Source of the DNA: Leuctra nigra
Taxonomy: Eukaryota > Arthropoda > Insecta > Plecoptera > Leuctridae
DNA length: 64,000 nt
Reading direction: 5' to 3'
NCBI GenBank assembly: GCA_934045905.1
Contig: OW203761.1
Location: 35,080,964-35,144,963 of the forward strand
A model generated the notes under the pieces. It worked only from the letters and a program-made list of their open reading frames with translations, was not told where the DNA came from and searched no databases. The position numbers and the translations under genes were made by a program. Below are positions 1 through 11,900 of this stretch, one piece after another. Numbering within the stretch: the first letter of the stretch is position 1; each line of letters begins with the position of its first letter.

Positions 1-2584
1 TGAAAGAAACCCCAATTTTTGGTCGACATTTAATTGATGTTGAAAATGATTCAATTTCTCTGAATGAAAAGCGATAAGACGGGCGTCTCGACGCCAACCA
101 CCTATTTTTAGACGTCGCTTTTAGCGTTCTCAAAGTTTGTGAAGGGTTGATTGGAACGATGTGGGGGGCGGGTACGTCGACGAGCACTCTCAATTTTACT
201 GATACTTAATGTTTCCGTTAAAGCAGTATATTGACGTTCTTGAACTTTTGAGCTTTTTCTCCAGTCTTGTGTATAGTTAAGTCGGCATGGAAAGACATGC
301 TGGGCTTGGTTCGACGCAATATGATAGTCATTTGAATGGACGCTACGCAAAGCCCAGTGAGTCAGGGTGTTTCCAGACAAGGGAATACGAAATCCCCCGG
401 ATCATGGTGGTCTGGACGGGATATTAGTATGGGGAACATATTAGCTCTCAAATATTTGCAAAGTAAATAGAATAAATTACTGATTGGACGTAGTTGTTTA
501 TGTAAGCAAATGAACCGCTAAATTGAATCCGAGAGAGATGCGATTTGTGAGCAGATATTTGTTTGCTTTTGGTCAGGAAGTTTCTAGATCTTCAACTCTG
601 TTTTGTGATGTGATGTTTTGTGAATTCCAGACAAGGCAAGATTTACGACAGACTTCATTTTTATATCAATTGCTTGTAACATACTATTTCTATATTTCTC
701 CTACTTTTGCTAGGTACATATTACCAGTAATTTGGTCTCATGTCCCCACTTCCAATACTTTCTGTCAACACTGAGCAATCCGGCCATTATAGTAATGCAC
801 TCAGTTGGTAGGTAGAGCTTTTTATATTATTTTATTCCAATTTTCAATTGTTAAAAAAGTCGTATCTTGTACCTACCTATATAATAAGTACTAGGAAAAC
901 GCTCTAAATCGTTGATGAGCGAGCACGATACGCGCAACACCTCGAACCGAAATTCTGTCTATCGAAAATGCCATTAATAGCCAATAATTCTTGAATTTTG
1001 TCACAGACTTGTATAAAAATCTCAAAAAATTCCTGAAATATTGGTCCCAATAACCATGCAAATTTTTCAGTTGATCGATTGAACCTTTGATTGAACGGTT
1101 CCTTGTTAATTTTCAAAAATCATAGCATCTCGTTCAAAAAATATACCTGGGACCACTATACCTGATATTAGTGTGTGTACACGATATCAGATTAATCTGT
1201 TGAACGGTCAATTCAGTTTCATATGCATTTGAAAGTTTCTGCTCTAACCTTGGAACTGAAAGAGTCGATGTTGCCGTGATCAAACATTTTCGAGAAATTT
1301 GACAGCCAAGACGCAAAATGTCCGTAAAATGTCAATCACTTTTGGATTTAAGCACAGATTAGTCTGAAAATTGTCAATAAAACAGATAATGTTGGTCCCA
1401 ATGGCCGTGCGAAGTTTTAAGTTGATCGGTAAAATGGTTCTAGTTTTAATTTACAAAATACAGGAAATACGGGTTAAAATTTTAACCAATGGGAGGTTTT
1501 GGCTGAAACTTTTTAAGATTGGGGGCAATGTTTGTCGCAATGACGTGTCATTGACGTGGACCAACAAATCGAAAGATATTCTATTTTTAACACAGATGAA
1601 TTTACGATCGAAATGAGATCATTATTGAAGGTATTTTAACACATTTTATGAACGTCAACGACTCAATGTTTGTTTTTTAAAACTACAATAATGCAATACC
1701 TTCTTATTTTCAAACATGTTATAATACTAGAGTAAAAAATGGATATATCTAAACAGTTGGTATAAGTACATCTTCTTTTGCCTGTCAAAAATGGTTCGCG
1801 CGTTGAAGTTTTGATGGTCCTCATGGTTTTGACCTATCTCGATGCTAGCGCCATGCAAGCGGGGGAAAGTTTGGCCGCTCCTTGGCCAGTGCCTTCTGAA
1901 TACCTTCTTTTCTTCCTGCAGCTTTTTCTAAAATGCTAGTTTCTACTTTCTACTCACACTCTCGCCATATTCGACGGAATAATGACTTGTTAGTGAATTG
2001 TTGAGGAAAGGTAAGCAGAATTTTGAAAGATTTGAAGGTAAGGAACACTGTATTAACCCAAAACTAGTTTATAATTTATATAATGTTTGGTTTAAATCAA
2101 TTTTTTAACCGAGTAGATTTCCGGTAGAGAAATTGTGTGCTGTTTGAAAATGTATAGGTACCTACAGCACCAAGTAGGTATGTAGTAGGGCTACCGAGCC
2201 CAACGTCTCATATTCGCAAGGAATATTGTATAATGTTGCCCATCTTTGCCGAGTAGGTAAACCTGACACCTGACAGAGCCTGGCACCAACCATTGACAAC
2301 ATTGTGTATACTAGGTAGCTGGTATTAATGTCCTAACTACTAGCTAGGCACTCTAGTATAGCTGGGTGGAACGGCTGTGGGGTGGAAGCTAGAAGCTAGA
2401 CTTCATTTGCTTCCAAATGAAAAAGATCGTTCTCTAAGCTTTTAATCATCAACTTTGCCTCACAGTCACAATAAGTATGATTTAGATATCAAAGAAATTC
2501 CAACCAACTTATTTCAATAGATTTCACATTAGCTTCAAATACCATCATCTAGGTATAGGTATGTCAAGTACACAGCCGTCATAA
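1..2584. other. Intergenic, no recognisable gene
   Basis: Short open frames only, none with a recognisable domain or convincing splice context. The block around 860-1110 shares a phrase (GTTGATGAGCGAGCAC preceded by a run like ACTAGGAAA) with 19650-19695. Phrases like AATGTTGGTCCCAATGGCC (1386-1404) also recur loosely at 1040 and 20155-20290, so this is probably an old dispersed repeat. A sequence at about 1930-2010 ends in AGGAAAG followed by GTAAGC, which could be the donor of a non-coding exon, but nothing confirms it. Confidence 0.5.
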
Positions 2585-2790
2585 TCGTCGTTCGTCCCTC
2601 CCTCCTCCTGTGAGCTGCCTGTCGTCTGAGAAGTTCCTCACTTGCCGTCCCGGGATGGGGCCGCCACCGTCTCTTGGTTAATCATATCAAATGGGCGACG
2701 GTAGTGACGCCATCCCGGGTGGCAGTTGAGGAACTACAATTTTCACTCAGACGACAGGCAGCTCACAGGAGACGGGGGGACGAACGACGA
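2585..2790. mobile_element. Foldback/MITE-like palindromic element
   Basis: The left arm starts TCGTCGTTCGTCCC and runs through GAGCTGCCTGTCGTCTGAG and GTCCCGGGATGG. The right arm returns as CCATCCCGGG, CTCAGACGACAGGCAGCTC and GGGACGAACGACGA. The arms are nearly complementary over about 90 bases with a short loop around 2680. It is GC-rich against an AT-rich background. No coding capacity; class not assigned. Confidence 0.7.
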
Positions 2791-2875
2791 CTATAGGCAC
2801 CGAGTGTTCGCCACGAGTGAGAGAAATTAGCAACATTTGTGGGAAGATCGTCAACTGTTTCATTTCTCATTGGCC

Positions 2876-2888
2876 GTGACCTAGCAAC
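2876..2888 (+). promoter_or_regulatory. Candidate RFX X-box
   Basis: GTGACCTAGCAAC fits the RFX-factor X-box pattern (GTNRCC, 0-3 bases, RGYAAC). It sits 163 bases upstream of an ATG at 3051 and next to an inverted CCAAT (ATTGG at about 2869), the usual placement in promoters of ciliary genes. This is a motif match only; function is inferred. Confidence 0.35.
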
Positions 2889-3050
2889 CGATCAGATGTC
2901 AACAAATGTACTCAAAATATTTCGGAATCAGAACTAAGTCGCGCAAATTAATAATGTGATTAGATTCAGTGAAATTGTGAACACTTTATTATTAATATTT
3001 TGTAGGCGAATAAACATTAGATAAACTTGTGTAAATTTTAAGAATTGATA

Positions 3051-3111
3051 ATGCGTAATATGTGCAGCAACATAACATATAACTGCAGCGACTTGGACGC
3101 CTTGCCAAAAG
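3051..3111 (+). CDS. Candidate first coding exon, unassigned
   Basis: ATG at 3051 opens a 20-codon stretch (starting MRNMCSNITYNC, ending LPK) that stops at a good donor, G followed by GTAAGC at 3112 (phase 1). The upstream 230 bases are promoter-like, with an inverted CCAAT and an X-box-like motif. It could be the start of the FN3 gene downstream. However, the next supported exon (5723) needs a phase-2 donor, so at least one unseen exon would have to lie between. It may equally be spurious. Confidence 0.25.
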
Positions 3112-3415
3112 GTAAGCTTCCTTCCCACAGATTAGGTGGCTCTGTCTGTACTTTTAGCAGTGCCATCTGTAGTCTAAACACGCTGCCTATACAGACGGCT
3201 GTGGTCAACGTCTATACAATACTCTGTGGTCAAGTACCTATGTTATAGATGTTCTATCATTAGTGACCACTATTTAAATCCTGGTCAAATCACTATACCG
3301 GGTGGCCCCAAAAAAACGCACAATTGGGGAGATATCGCTGTGACGAAACTACTACACAAATTAGGATTAAAATTCCACATAATATATATCTACAAACATA
3401 ACATACCTACCTAGG

Positions 3416-3633
3416 TGCACTCCCCCAAATAATAAACGGTACTCGAAAGAAAATGAATTGACTGATTAAGGTTTGATGGCATCATCCCATGAAGTCAGTC
3501 TAACGCATTATCTAACTCTTTAAGGTGAGCTCTGATTTCATTGATCATAATAACAAGGATTGATTGTCAAGGAACCGGCCCAGCAGCCAATACGTTTTGT
3601 ACCAAGTACCGTTTATTATTTGGGGGAGTGTAC
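3416..3633 (-). mobile_element. MITE family A copy 1 (nested)
   Basis: Terminal inverted repeats read CACTCCCCCAAATAATAAAC on the left and the complement on the right, ending GGGGGAGTGTA. The interior holds the family core in reverse (AATAACAAGGATTGATTGTC). It is inserted into the left arm of the larger 3296-4877 element. Its closest relative is at 36020-36236. Confidence 0.85.
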
Positions 3634-4222
3634 CTACTAAGGTTTGATGCGTGAAAGTTTCAAAAACACAACTTTTGTAGGGAAAAAGTTACAGTGCTAG
3701 AATTTGGTTGTCGAAAAATCGATTATACGGAGCCGCGTTCAGAAAATGGCCATTGGTCGGGACGCTGTTTCTTCAAAATTACTAACGATATCAAGTTCAA
3801 AATTAAATTTCGCATTTTATTCAAAATATATTGCCATCTATTTTGTATTAGTTTCAATACATTCATATCATTGTAACAAAAGTTATGGCATTTTGAAGTT
3901 GAGATTAAAAGCAGAATATACGGGAGATAATTTCACAAGTTCCCTTAGTAGTATAATTTGAAAATTTGAAATTATCTTTCGTTTTTTTGCTTTAAAGTTG
4001 AAATTAAAGGCAACACAACTTTCGTTCTATTAATCCAAATGTATTGATTTTCAGCGTGATATCATCAGTATTTTTTAATTAACAGCATCCCGACCAATTG
4101 ACGTTTTCTAAATGCGCGCCTTTTGAGCTCCGAATAATCGAGTTTTCAACAACCAAATTAGAGCAGCTGTAACTTTTTGCCTAAAAATGTTATGGTTTTG
4201 AAACTTACAATATCAAACCTTA

Positions 4223-4763
4223 TACCCCGTTCTCACTACAGTTTCAACTGCAGTTGAATTCAACTGCAGTTCAAATATAAATGGTGTTGATCAACCAAAA
4301 CTGACACTTGCGTTCACACACAGAATCAAGCTCAACTGCAGTTGAACCCTGTAATCTATGCAACCCGCCTGACAACCAGCTGTTTTTGAAAAATCAACAA
4401 CATGGCGCTCACCGAAAGTGAAATTATTTTTTATTTGCTTTGACGCAAATTATCAACGCCAATATAATCAACAAATTACTAAGTAAACACAGGAGTAAAC
4501 TTACAATACCTACGGGAATGTCGGCAATGACGAAAATGTCAGGGATGACTAGGTTAGGTGTCAAATGTCCAAAGATTTTATAGTGGTGCGCGCATATTTC
4601 CTGTGAACTGCCTTGGCCAACTGCAGTTCAGATCTCAACTGAGTTCTAGAAACACGATCGAGTTTTCGATCGCGGTTGAACTCGATTGCGTTGTGTTCAC
4701 ACTGATGTTCAACTGCGATTGAGATTTTCAACTGCAGTTGAAACTTGTAGTGGGAACGGGGTA
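4223..4763. mobile_element. MITE with TTA target duplication (nested, PIF/Harbinger-like)
   Basis: The ends are TACCCCGTTCTCACTACA and the complement TGTAGTGGGAACGGGGTA with one mismatch, followed inward by repeated CAACTGCAGTTGAA palindromes on both sides. TTA at 4220-4222 is repeated at 4764-4766. A 3-bp TWA duplication is typical of PIF/Harbinger-type elements, so that class is inferred. It sits in the right arm of the 3296-4877 element. Confidence 0.75.
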
Positions 4764-4879
4764 TTAGTATCTACCTAACTTTGTTGTTTATATGTAAAAA
4801 ATTTCAGTCTGATATATGCAGTAGTTTCGTCACAGCGATGTACCGCCCATTGTGCGTTTTTTTGGGGCCACCCGGTATA

Positions 4880-5722
4880 TTCTTCTGACACCTACATGTC
4901 AACAATGACAGTTCATCAACTTAATCACATTTATGATTCATTCGACTAAATACAATCATAAGTTAAAGAAAGGATCATTCCTATAACGTCTCATCCTTAT
5001 TTTCACATCATTTTCGTGGTAATCAAAATCTATCTAATCAATTCAACCCCAGTCAAGTAAGCAACTAAATTCACCATTCAAATCTGCCGCCTTTAGCTTG
5101 TTTTTCTCTTTACTGCTGTCTATGCTGCTGTTATTATCTCAGTGTAGGTATATTAAGAGCTGCCTTCTCCAAGCAATCAGTCAAGACAATTAAATTTCAT
5201 TTTGATTGGTCAATCGGTGCTTCCAATATGGGGCGAACAAAAAAAAGAAAGAGGCATAAGAGTCATGTAGTAACGCTCACTACGCTCGCTAATAATAAGC
5301 AAATCCTTGTTTTAGTTTGAAAAAAATATACATAATAAATAGGTGGGTAGGTATATTTGTTATGTTCATCTTCTAAACTACGGCGAATGATTTTTAATGA
5401 TAAAAACTTGTCTGGAAATTGGGATTTAATTTACAAAATATTGCAAATATACATTACCATCATTACAATAACATTACAAATATTGCGAGCCAAAATATTC
5501 ATCAAAATATGCCAATGGGTTAATTCAATTGAAGATTAGCAAAATATCTAATTATTCAACAACATTAATTAGTACCTTGGTGCATACTTTTTCCTTTCAG
5601 TTTATTTTTTTTACAATTTTGTGTGGAAATGCTCAGATTGATGAAGCTACTACGATTATGTTGAGAACTACTGTTACGTATGTACCTATGATGGGAGTTG
5701 CTGACAGGTCTCTTGCTTGCAG
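4880..5722. other. AT-rich stretch upstream of the FN3 exon
   Basis: No recognisable gene or repeat. An open frame runs in from 5529, in frame with the FN3 exon that follows. Its first part (many I/L/F/T residues) does not resemble a domain and is better read as intron ahead of the acceptor at 5722. Confidence 0.4.
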
Positions 5723-5945
5723 AGCACTGGAGTTAAACGCTGGCTTCACCCCCGGGGGTCCGCCCACCGGGCCCCCCATGAAGATTGTGTACTCGTACAA
5801 GACGCACGAGCCCGACACGCTTTGCTTCTCGTGGTGTCCGCCTGTAGAGGAACGTTGTCAAGGGGAAATAGTGGGCTACCGTGTCAAATTCTACGAAATG
5901 GCTGAGCCTAGAACAATCATCGAAGAGTATAAGATCTCAAATAAG
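5723..5945 (+). CDS. FN3 gene, exon with N-terminal half of the FN3 domain
   Basis: The acceptor is TTGCTTGCAG at 5713-5722 and the donor is AAG followed by GTAATT. The exon enters needing two bases from an upstream exon and leaves in phase 0. It encodes a Gly/Pro-rich lead (FTPGGPPTGPP) and FN3 strands A-E, ending EEYKISNK. The upstream exon has not been found in this window. Confidence 0.6.
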
Positions 5946-8900
5946 GTAATTACACGGAAGGCCTTGTTTGTCAATACCTGGTTAAAGTATTGATTAACTA
6001 ACAGACTGCTAAATGGTCAGTGCAGGTATGTCTTTTGACTGTTGCTATTGCCATGGCCATATAGTTCTAATCAACTGTTAAACTTACGCTGATGAACAAC
6101 ATTGAAATCTACTACGTACCCATATTATGTAACAAGCTTTTGGTGTAATAAGAACAAGATTTTGATATATTCACAGCATAGTTCCAAACTTCTAATTATT
6201 ATAGACTGCATTCAGGAAGCAATATTTTTTGTACAGTTTAATTAACATCTTTGATTAGCTTTCTATTAATTTTGAAAAATTATGTAAACTTTATTTTAAT
6301 ATAAAATTACCAATGCAGATGCATGTAAAAAGCTTGCTGTCAGATCTTCAAATAACTCTGGATGATGATGTCTACACTCGGTGAAAGTGCATAACATGCA
6401 GTAGCTTGTGTTGTAATGTGGCAACGTGCATTCGCAGGCAGTGTTCAGGAACCTCGAGAGAGACACACACTACGTGTTTCAAGTGCGTGCTGTCTCAGCG
6501 CAGGGTGCGGGACCATGGAGTAGCATAACATGCAGTAGCTTGTGTTGTAATGTGGCAACGTGCATTCGCAGGCAGTGTTCAGGAACCTCGAGAGAGACAC
6601 ACACTACGTGTTTCAAGTGCGTGCTGTCTCAGCGCAGGGTGCGGGACCACGGAGTAGCATAACATGCAGTAGCTTGTGTTGTAATGTGGCAACGTGCATT
6701 CGCAGGCAGTGTTCAGGAACCTCGAGAGAGAGACACACACTACGTGTTTCAAGTGCGTGCTGTCTCAGCGCAGGGTGCGGGACCATGGAGTAGCATAACA
6801 TGCAGTAGCTTGTGTTGTAATGTGGCAACGTGCATTCGCAGGCAGTGTTCAGGAACCTCGAGAGAGACACACACTACTTGTTTCAAGTGCGTGCTGTCTC
6901 AGCGCAGGGTGCGGGACCATGGAGTAGCATAACATGCAGTAGCTTGTGTTGTAAGTAATGTGGTAACGTGCATTCGCAGGCAGTGTTCAGGAACATTGAG
7001 AGAGACACACACTACGTGTTTCAAGTGCGTGCTGTCTCAGCGCAGGGTGCGGGACCATGGAGTAGCATAACATGCAGTAGCTTGTGTTGTAATGTGGTAA
7101 CGTGCATTCGCAGGCAGTGTTCAGGAACCTCGAGAGAGACACACACATCGTGTTTCAAGTGCGTGCTGTCTCAGCGCAGGGTGCGGGACCATGGAGTAGC
7201 ATAACATGCAGTGGCTTGTGTTGTAAGTAATGTGGTAACGTGCATTCGCAGGCAGTGTTCAGGAACCTCGAGAGAGACACACACTACGTGTTTCAAGTGC
7301 GTGCTGTCTCAGCGCAGGGTGCGGGACCATGGAGTAGCATAACATGCAGTGGCTTGTGTTGTAATGTGGCAACGTGCATTCGCAGGCAGTGTTCAGGAAC
7401 CTCGAGAGAGACACACACTACGTGTTTCAAGTGCGTGCTGTCTCAGCGCAGGGTGCGGGACCATGGAGTAGCATAACATGCAGTGGCTTGTGTTGTAAGT
7501 AATGTGGTAACGTGCATTCGCAGGCAGTGTTCAGGAACCTCGAGAGAGACACACACTACGTGTTTCAAGTGCGTGCTGTCTCAGCGCAGGGTGCGGGACC
7601 ATGGAGTAGCATAACATGCAGTGGCTTGTGTTGTAAGTAATGTGGTAACGTGCATTCGCAGGCAGTGTTCAGGAACCTCGAGAGAGACACACACTACGTG
7701 TTTCAAGTGCGTGCTGTCTCAGCGCAGGGTGCGGGACCATGGAGTAGCATAACATGCAGTGGCTTGTGTTGTAATGTGGCAACGTGCATTCGCAGGCAGT
7801 GTTCAGGAACCTCGAGAGAGACACACACTACGTGTTTCAAGTGCGTGCTGTCTCAGCGCAGGGTGCGGGACCATGGAGTAGCATAACATGCAGTGGCTTG
7901 TGTTGTAATGTGGCAACGTGCATTCGCAGGCAGTGTTCAGGAACCTCGAGAGAGACACACACTACGTGTTTCAAGTGCGTGCTGTCTCAGCGCAGGGTGC
8001 GGGACCATGGAGTAGCATAACATGCAGTAGCTTGTGTTGTAATGTGGCAACGTGCATTCGCAGGCAGTGTTCAGGAACCTCGAGAGAGACACACACTACG
8101 TGTTTCAAGTGCGTGCTGTCTCAGCGCAGGGTGCGGGACCATGGAGTAGCATAACATGCAGTGGTTTGTGTTGTAAGTAATGTGGTAACGTGCATTCGCA
8201 GGCAGTGTTCAGGAACCTCGAGAGAGACACACACTACGTGTTTCAAGTGCGTGCTGTCTCAGCGCAGGGTGCGGGACCATGGAGTAGCATAACATGCAGT
8301 GGCTTGTGTTGTAAGTAATGTGGTAACGTGCATTCGCAGGCAGTGTTCAGGAACCTCGAGAGAGACACACACTACGTGTTTCAAGTGCGTGCTGTCTCAG
8401 CGCAGGGTGCGGGACCATGGAGTAGCATAACATGCAGTGGCTTGTGTTGTAATGTGGCAACGTGCATTCGCAGGCAGTGTTCAGGAACCTCGAGAGAGAC
8501 ACACACTACGTGTTTCAAGTGCGTGCTGTCTCAGCGCAGGGTGCGGGACCATGGAGTAGCATAACATGCAGTGGCTTGTGTTGTAATGTGGCAACGTGCA
8601 TTCGCAGGCAGTGTTCAGGAACCTCGAGAGAGACACACACTACGTGTTTCAAGTGCGTGCTGTCTCGGCGCAGGGTGCGGGACCATGGAGTAGCATAACA
8701 TGCAGTAGCTTGTGTTGTAATGTGGTAACGTGCATTCGCAGGCAGTGTTCAGGAACCTCGAGAGAGACACACACTACGTGTTTCAAGTGCGTGCTGTCTC
8801 AGCGCAGGGTGCGGGACCATGGAGTAGCATAACATGCAGTGGCTTGTGTTGTAATGTGGCAACGTGCATTCGCAGGCAGTGTTCAGGAACCTCGAGAGAG

Positions 8901-11900
8901 ACACACACTACGTGTTTCAAGTGCGTGCTGTCTCAGCGCAGGGTGCGGGACCATGGAGTAGCATAACATGCAGTGGCTTGTGTTGTAATGTGGCAACGTG
9001 CATTCGCAGGCAGTGTTCAGGAACCTCGAGAGAGACACACACTACGTGTTTCAAGTGCGTGCTGTCTCAGCGCAGGGTGCGGGACCATGGAGTAGCATAA
9101 CATGCAGTAGCTTGTGTTGTAATGTGGCAACGTGCATTCGCAGGCAGTGTTCAGGAACATTGAGAGAGACACACACTACGTGTTTCAAGTGCGTGCTGTC
9201 TCAGCGCAGGGTGCGGGACCATGGAGTAGCATAACATGCAGTAGCTTGTGTTGTAATGTGGTAACGTGCATTCGCAGGCAGTGTTCAGGAACCTCGAGAG
9301 AGACACACACATCGTGTTTCAAGTGCGTGCTGTCTCAGCGCAGGGTGCGGGACCATGGAGTAGCATAACATGCAGTAGCTTGTGTTGTAATGTGGGAACG
9401 TGCATTCGCAGGCAGTGTTCAGGAACCTCGAGAGAGACACACACTACGTGTTTCAAGTGCGTGCTGTCTCAGCGCAGGGTGCGGGACCATGAAGTAGCAT
9501 AACATGCAGTAGCTTGTGTTGTAATGTGGCAACGTGCATTCGCAGGCAGTGTTCAGGAACCTCGAGAGAGACACACACTACGTGTTTCAAGTGCGTGCTG
9601 TCTCAGCGCAGGGTGCGGGACCATGGAGTAGCATAACATGCAGTAGCTTGTGTTGTAATGTGGCAACGTGCATTCGCAGGCAGTGTTCAGGAACCTCGAG
9701 AGAGACACACACTACGTGTTTCAAGTGCGTGCTGTCTCAGCGCAGGGTGCGGGACCATGGAGTAGCATAACATGCAGTGGCTTGTGTTGTAATGTGGCAA
9801 CGTGCATTCGCAGGCAGTGTTCAGGAACCTCGAGAGAGACACACACTACGTGTTTCAAGTGCGTGCTGTCTCAGCGCAGGGTGCGGGACCATGGAGTAGC
9901 ATAACATGCAGTAGCTTGTGTTGTAATGTGGCAACGTGCATTCGCAGGCAGTGTTCAGGAACATTGAGAGAGACACACACTACGTGTTTCAAGTGCGTGC
10001 TGTCTCAGCGCAGGGTGCGGGACCATGGAGTAGCATAACATGCAGTAGCTTGTGTTGTAATGTGGTAACGTGCATTCGCAGGCAGTGTTCAGGAACCTCG
10101 AGAGAGACACACACATCGTGTTTCAAGTGCGTGCTGTCTCAGCGCAGGGTGCGGGACCATGGAGTAGCATAACATGCAGTAGCTTGTGTTGTAATGTGGT
10201 AACGTGCATTCGCAGGCAGTGTTCAGGAACCTCGAGAGAGACACACACTACGTGTTTCAAGTGCGTGCTGTCTCAGCGCAGGGTGCGGGACCATGGAGTA
10301 GCATAACATGCAGTGGCTTGTGTTGTAATGTGGCAACGTGCATTCGCAGGCAGTGTTCAGGAACCTCGAGAGAGACACACACTACGTGTTTCAAGTGCGT
10401 GCTGTCTCAGCGCAGGGTGCGGGACCATGGAGTAGCATAACATGCAGTGGCTTGTGTTGTAATGTGGCAACGTGCATTCGCAGGCAGTGTTCAGGAACCT
10501 CGAGAGAGACACACACTACGTGTTTCAAGTGCGTGCTGTCTCAGCGCAGGGTGCGGGACCATGGAGTAGCATAACATGCAGTAGCTTGTGTTGTAATGTG
10601 GCAACGTGCATTCGCAGGCAGTGTTCAGGAACATTGAGAGAGACACACACTACGTGTTTCAAGTGCGTGCTGTCTCAGCGCAGGGTGCGGGACCATGGAG
10701 TAGCATAACATGCAGTAGCTTGTGTTGTAATGTGGTAACGTGCATTCGCAGGCAGTGTTCAGGAACCTCGAGAGAGACACACACATCGTGTTTCAAGTGC
10801 GTGCTGTCTCAGCGCAGGGTGCGGGACCATGGAGTAGCATAACATGCAGTAGCTTGTGTTGTAATGTGGGAACGTGCATTCGCAGGCAGTGTTCAGGAAC
10901 CTCGAGAGAGACACACACTACGTGTTTCAAGTGCGTGCTGTCTCAGCGCAGGGTGCGGGACCATGGAGTAGCATAACATGCAGTAGCTTGTGTTGTAATG
11001 TGGCAACGTGCATTCGCAGGCAGTGTTCAGGAACCTCGAGAGAGACACACACTACGTGTTTCAAGTGCGTGCTGTCTCAGCGCAGGGTGCGGGACCATGG
11101 AGTAGCATAACATGCAGTAGCTTGTGTTGTAATGTGGCAACGTGCATTCGCAGGCAGTGTTCAGGAACCTCGAGAGAGACACACACTACGTGTTTCAAGT
11201 GCGTGCTGTCTCAGCGCAGGGTGCGGGACCATGGAGTAAATGCAAACCAGTACCCCCGAAACGAATCAAGCTCCCAAGCACTCTGAACAAGCAGGCGACG
11301 GCGACGGCGACGTCGGAGCAGCGCGTGAAGGTAGGAACACAACCATGATATGGATTGATGAAGTTACTTCATTGAAGTCGCCAGGCTTATTATTTGTATT
11401 TTTAGGATTCTGAGTGTAAAAAAATGTCCCTAGAGTAGGGTCCTAGCCTTCTGCTAGATAAGTCGAGTAGTGGGGCTGCCACCTGAAGGTTCCTCGACGA
11501 ACCTGATTTTCTGTCAGAGCTGCCTCTCTTAGCCCAATTGTTCCCGTTTGAAGGCGCCAGAAACCCGCCATCGCCCTCTCACGTTAGTGTTAACCAGGGG
11601 CCACGGCGTGGAGGTGTAAGTAGGACTTACTGGCAGAGCTGACCGATGTTCGTCAGTTGGCGCTTCTCAATAATTTACGATTTGTGCATTGGCATCTGCC
11701 CAAACCATGAGACCATACCAGCTTGATCAAATAGTGTCTACATATTTAAATAGAATACAACCACATATGAAGCACCTTTTGTTGTTTTGTGTCAGGTTTC
11801 CCCAGAATCTGGTAAAATGTAAGTTGATGTAATCTAGTCGAGATATGAATTGGTCCATTACGTTATAAAGAGATTGCGCTCACTGTCTGTATGCATGGAC

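Larger units (their letters stand above)
3296..4877. mobile_element. Inverted-repeat DNA transposon, TA-flanked, with two nested insertions
   Basis: The ends are ACCGGGTGGCCCCAAAAAAA on the left and its complement on the right, flanked by TA dinucleotides, as for Tc1/mariner-like non-autonomous elements. Inside the ends both arms stay complementary for several hundred bases: ATCGCTGTGACGAAACTACT, AAGGTTTGAT, AAAAAGTTACAG and the block around CGATTATACGGAGC all recur inverted. Removing the MITEs at 3416-3633 and 4223-4763 leaves an element of about 0.8 kb. Its centre (3780-4070) is AT-rich and non-coding. No transposase is visible. Confidence 0.75.

Noticed and set aside
5529..5722. Extending the FN3 exon upstream to a hydrophobic N-terminal segment
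   Set aside because: Good acceptors at 5707 and 5722 and intron-like composition argue that this part is not coding. A signal-peptide reading would need a start with no promoter nearby.
6321..6380. Possible small exon after TTACCAATGCAG, ending ACTCG|GTGAAA
   Set aside because: Its exit phase does not fit the array acceptors, and joining 5945 directly to GCAGTG already rebuilds a normal FN3 domain.
6391..11233. CRISPR-like regular spacing
   Set aside because: There are no unique spacers; the whole unit is repeated, and the setting is a eukaryotic gene.
6426..11286. Dozens of nearly identical 78-codon open frames, as if a gene family
   Set aside because: They are one 134-bp unit read from an intronic GTG across a copy junction. 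They start inside intron sequence and change frame at each boundary.
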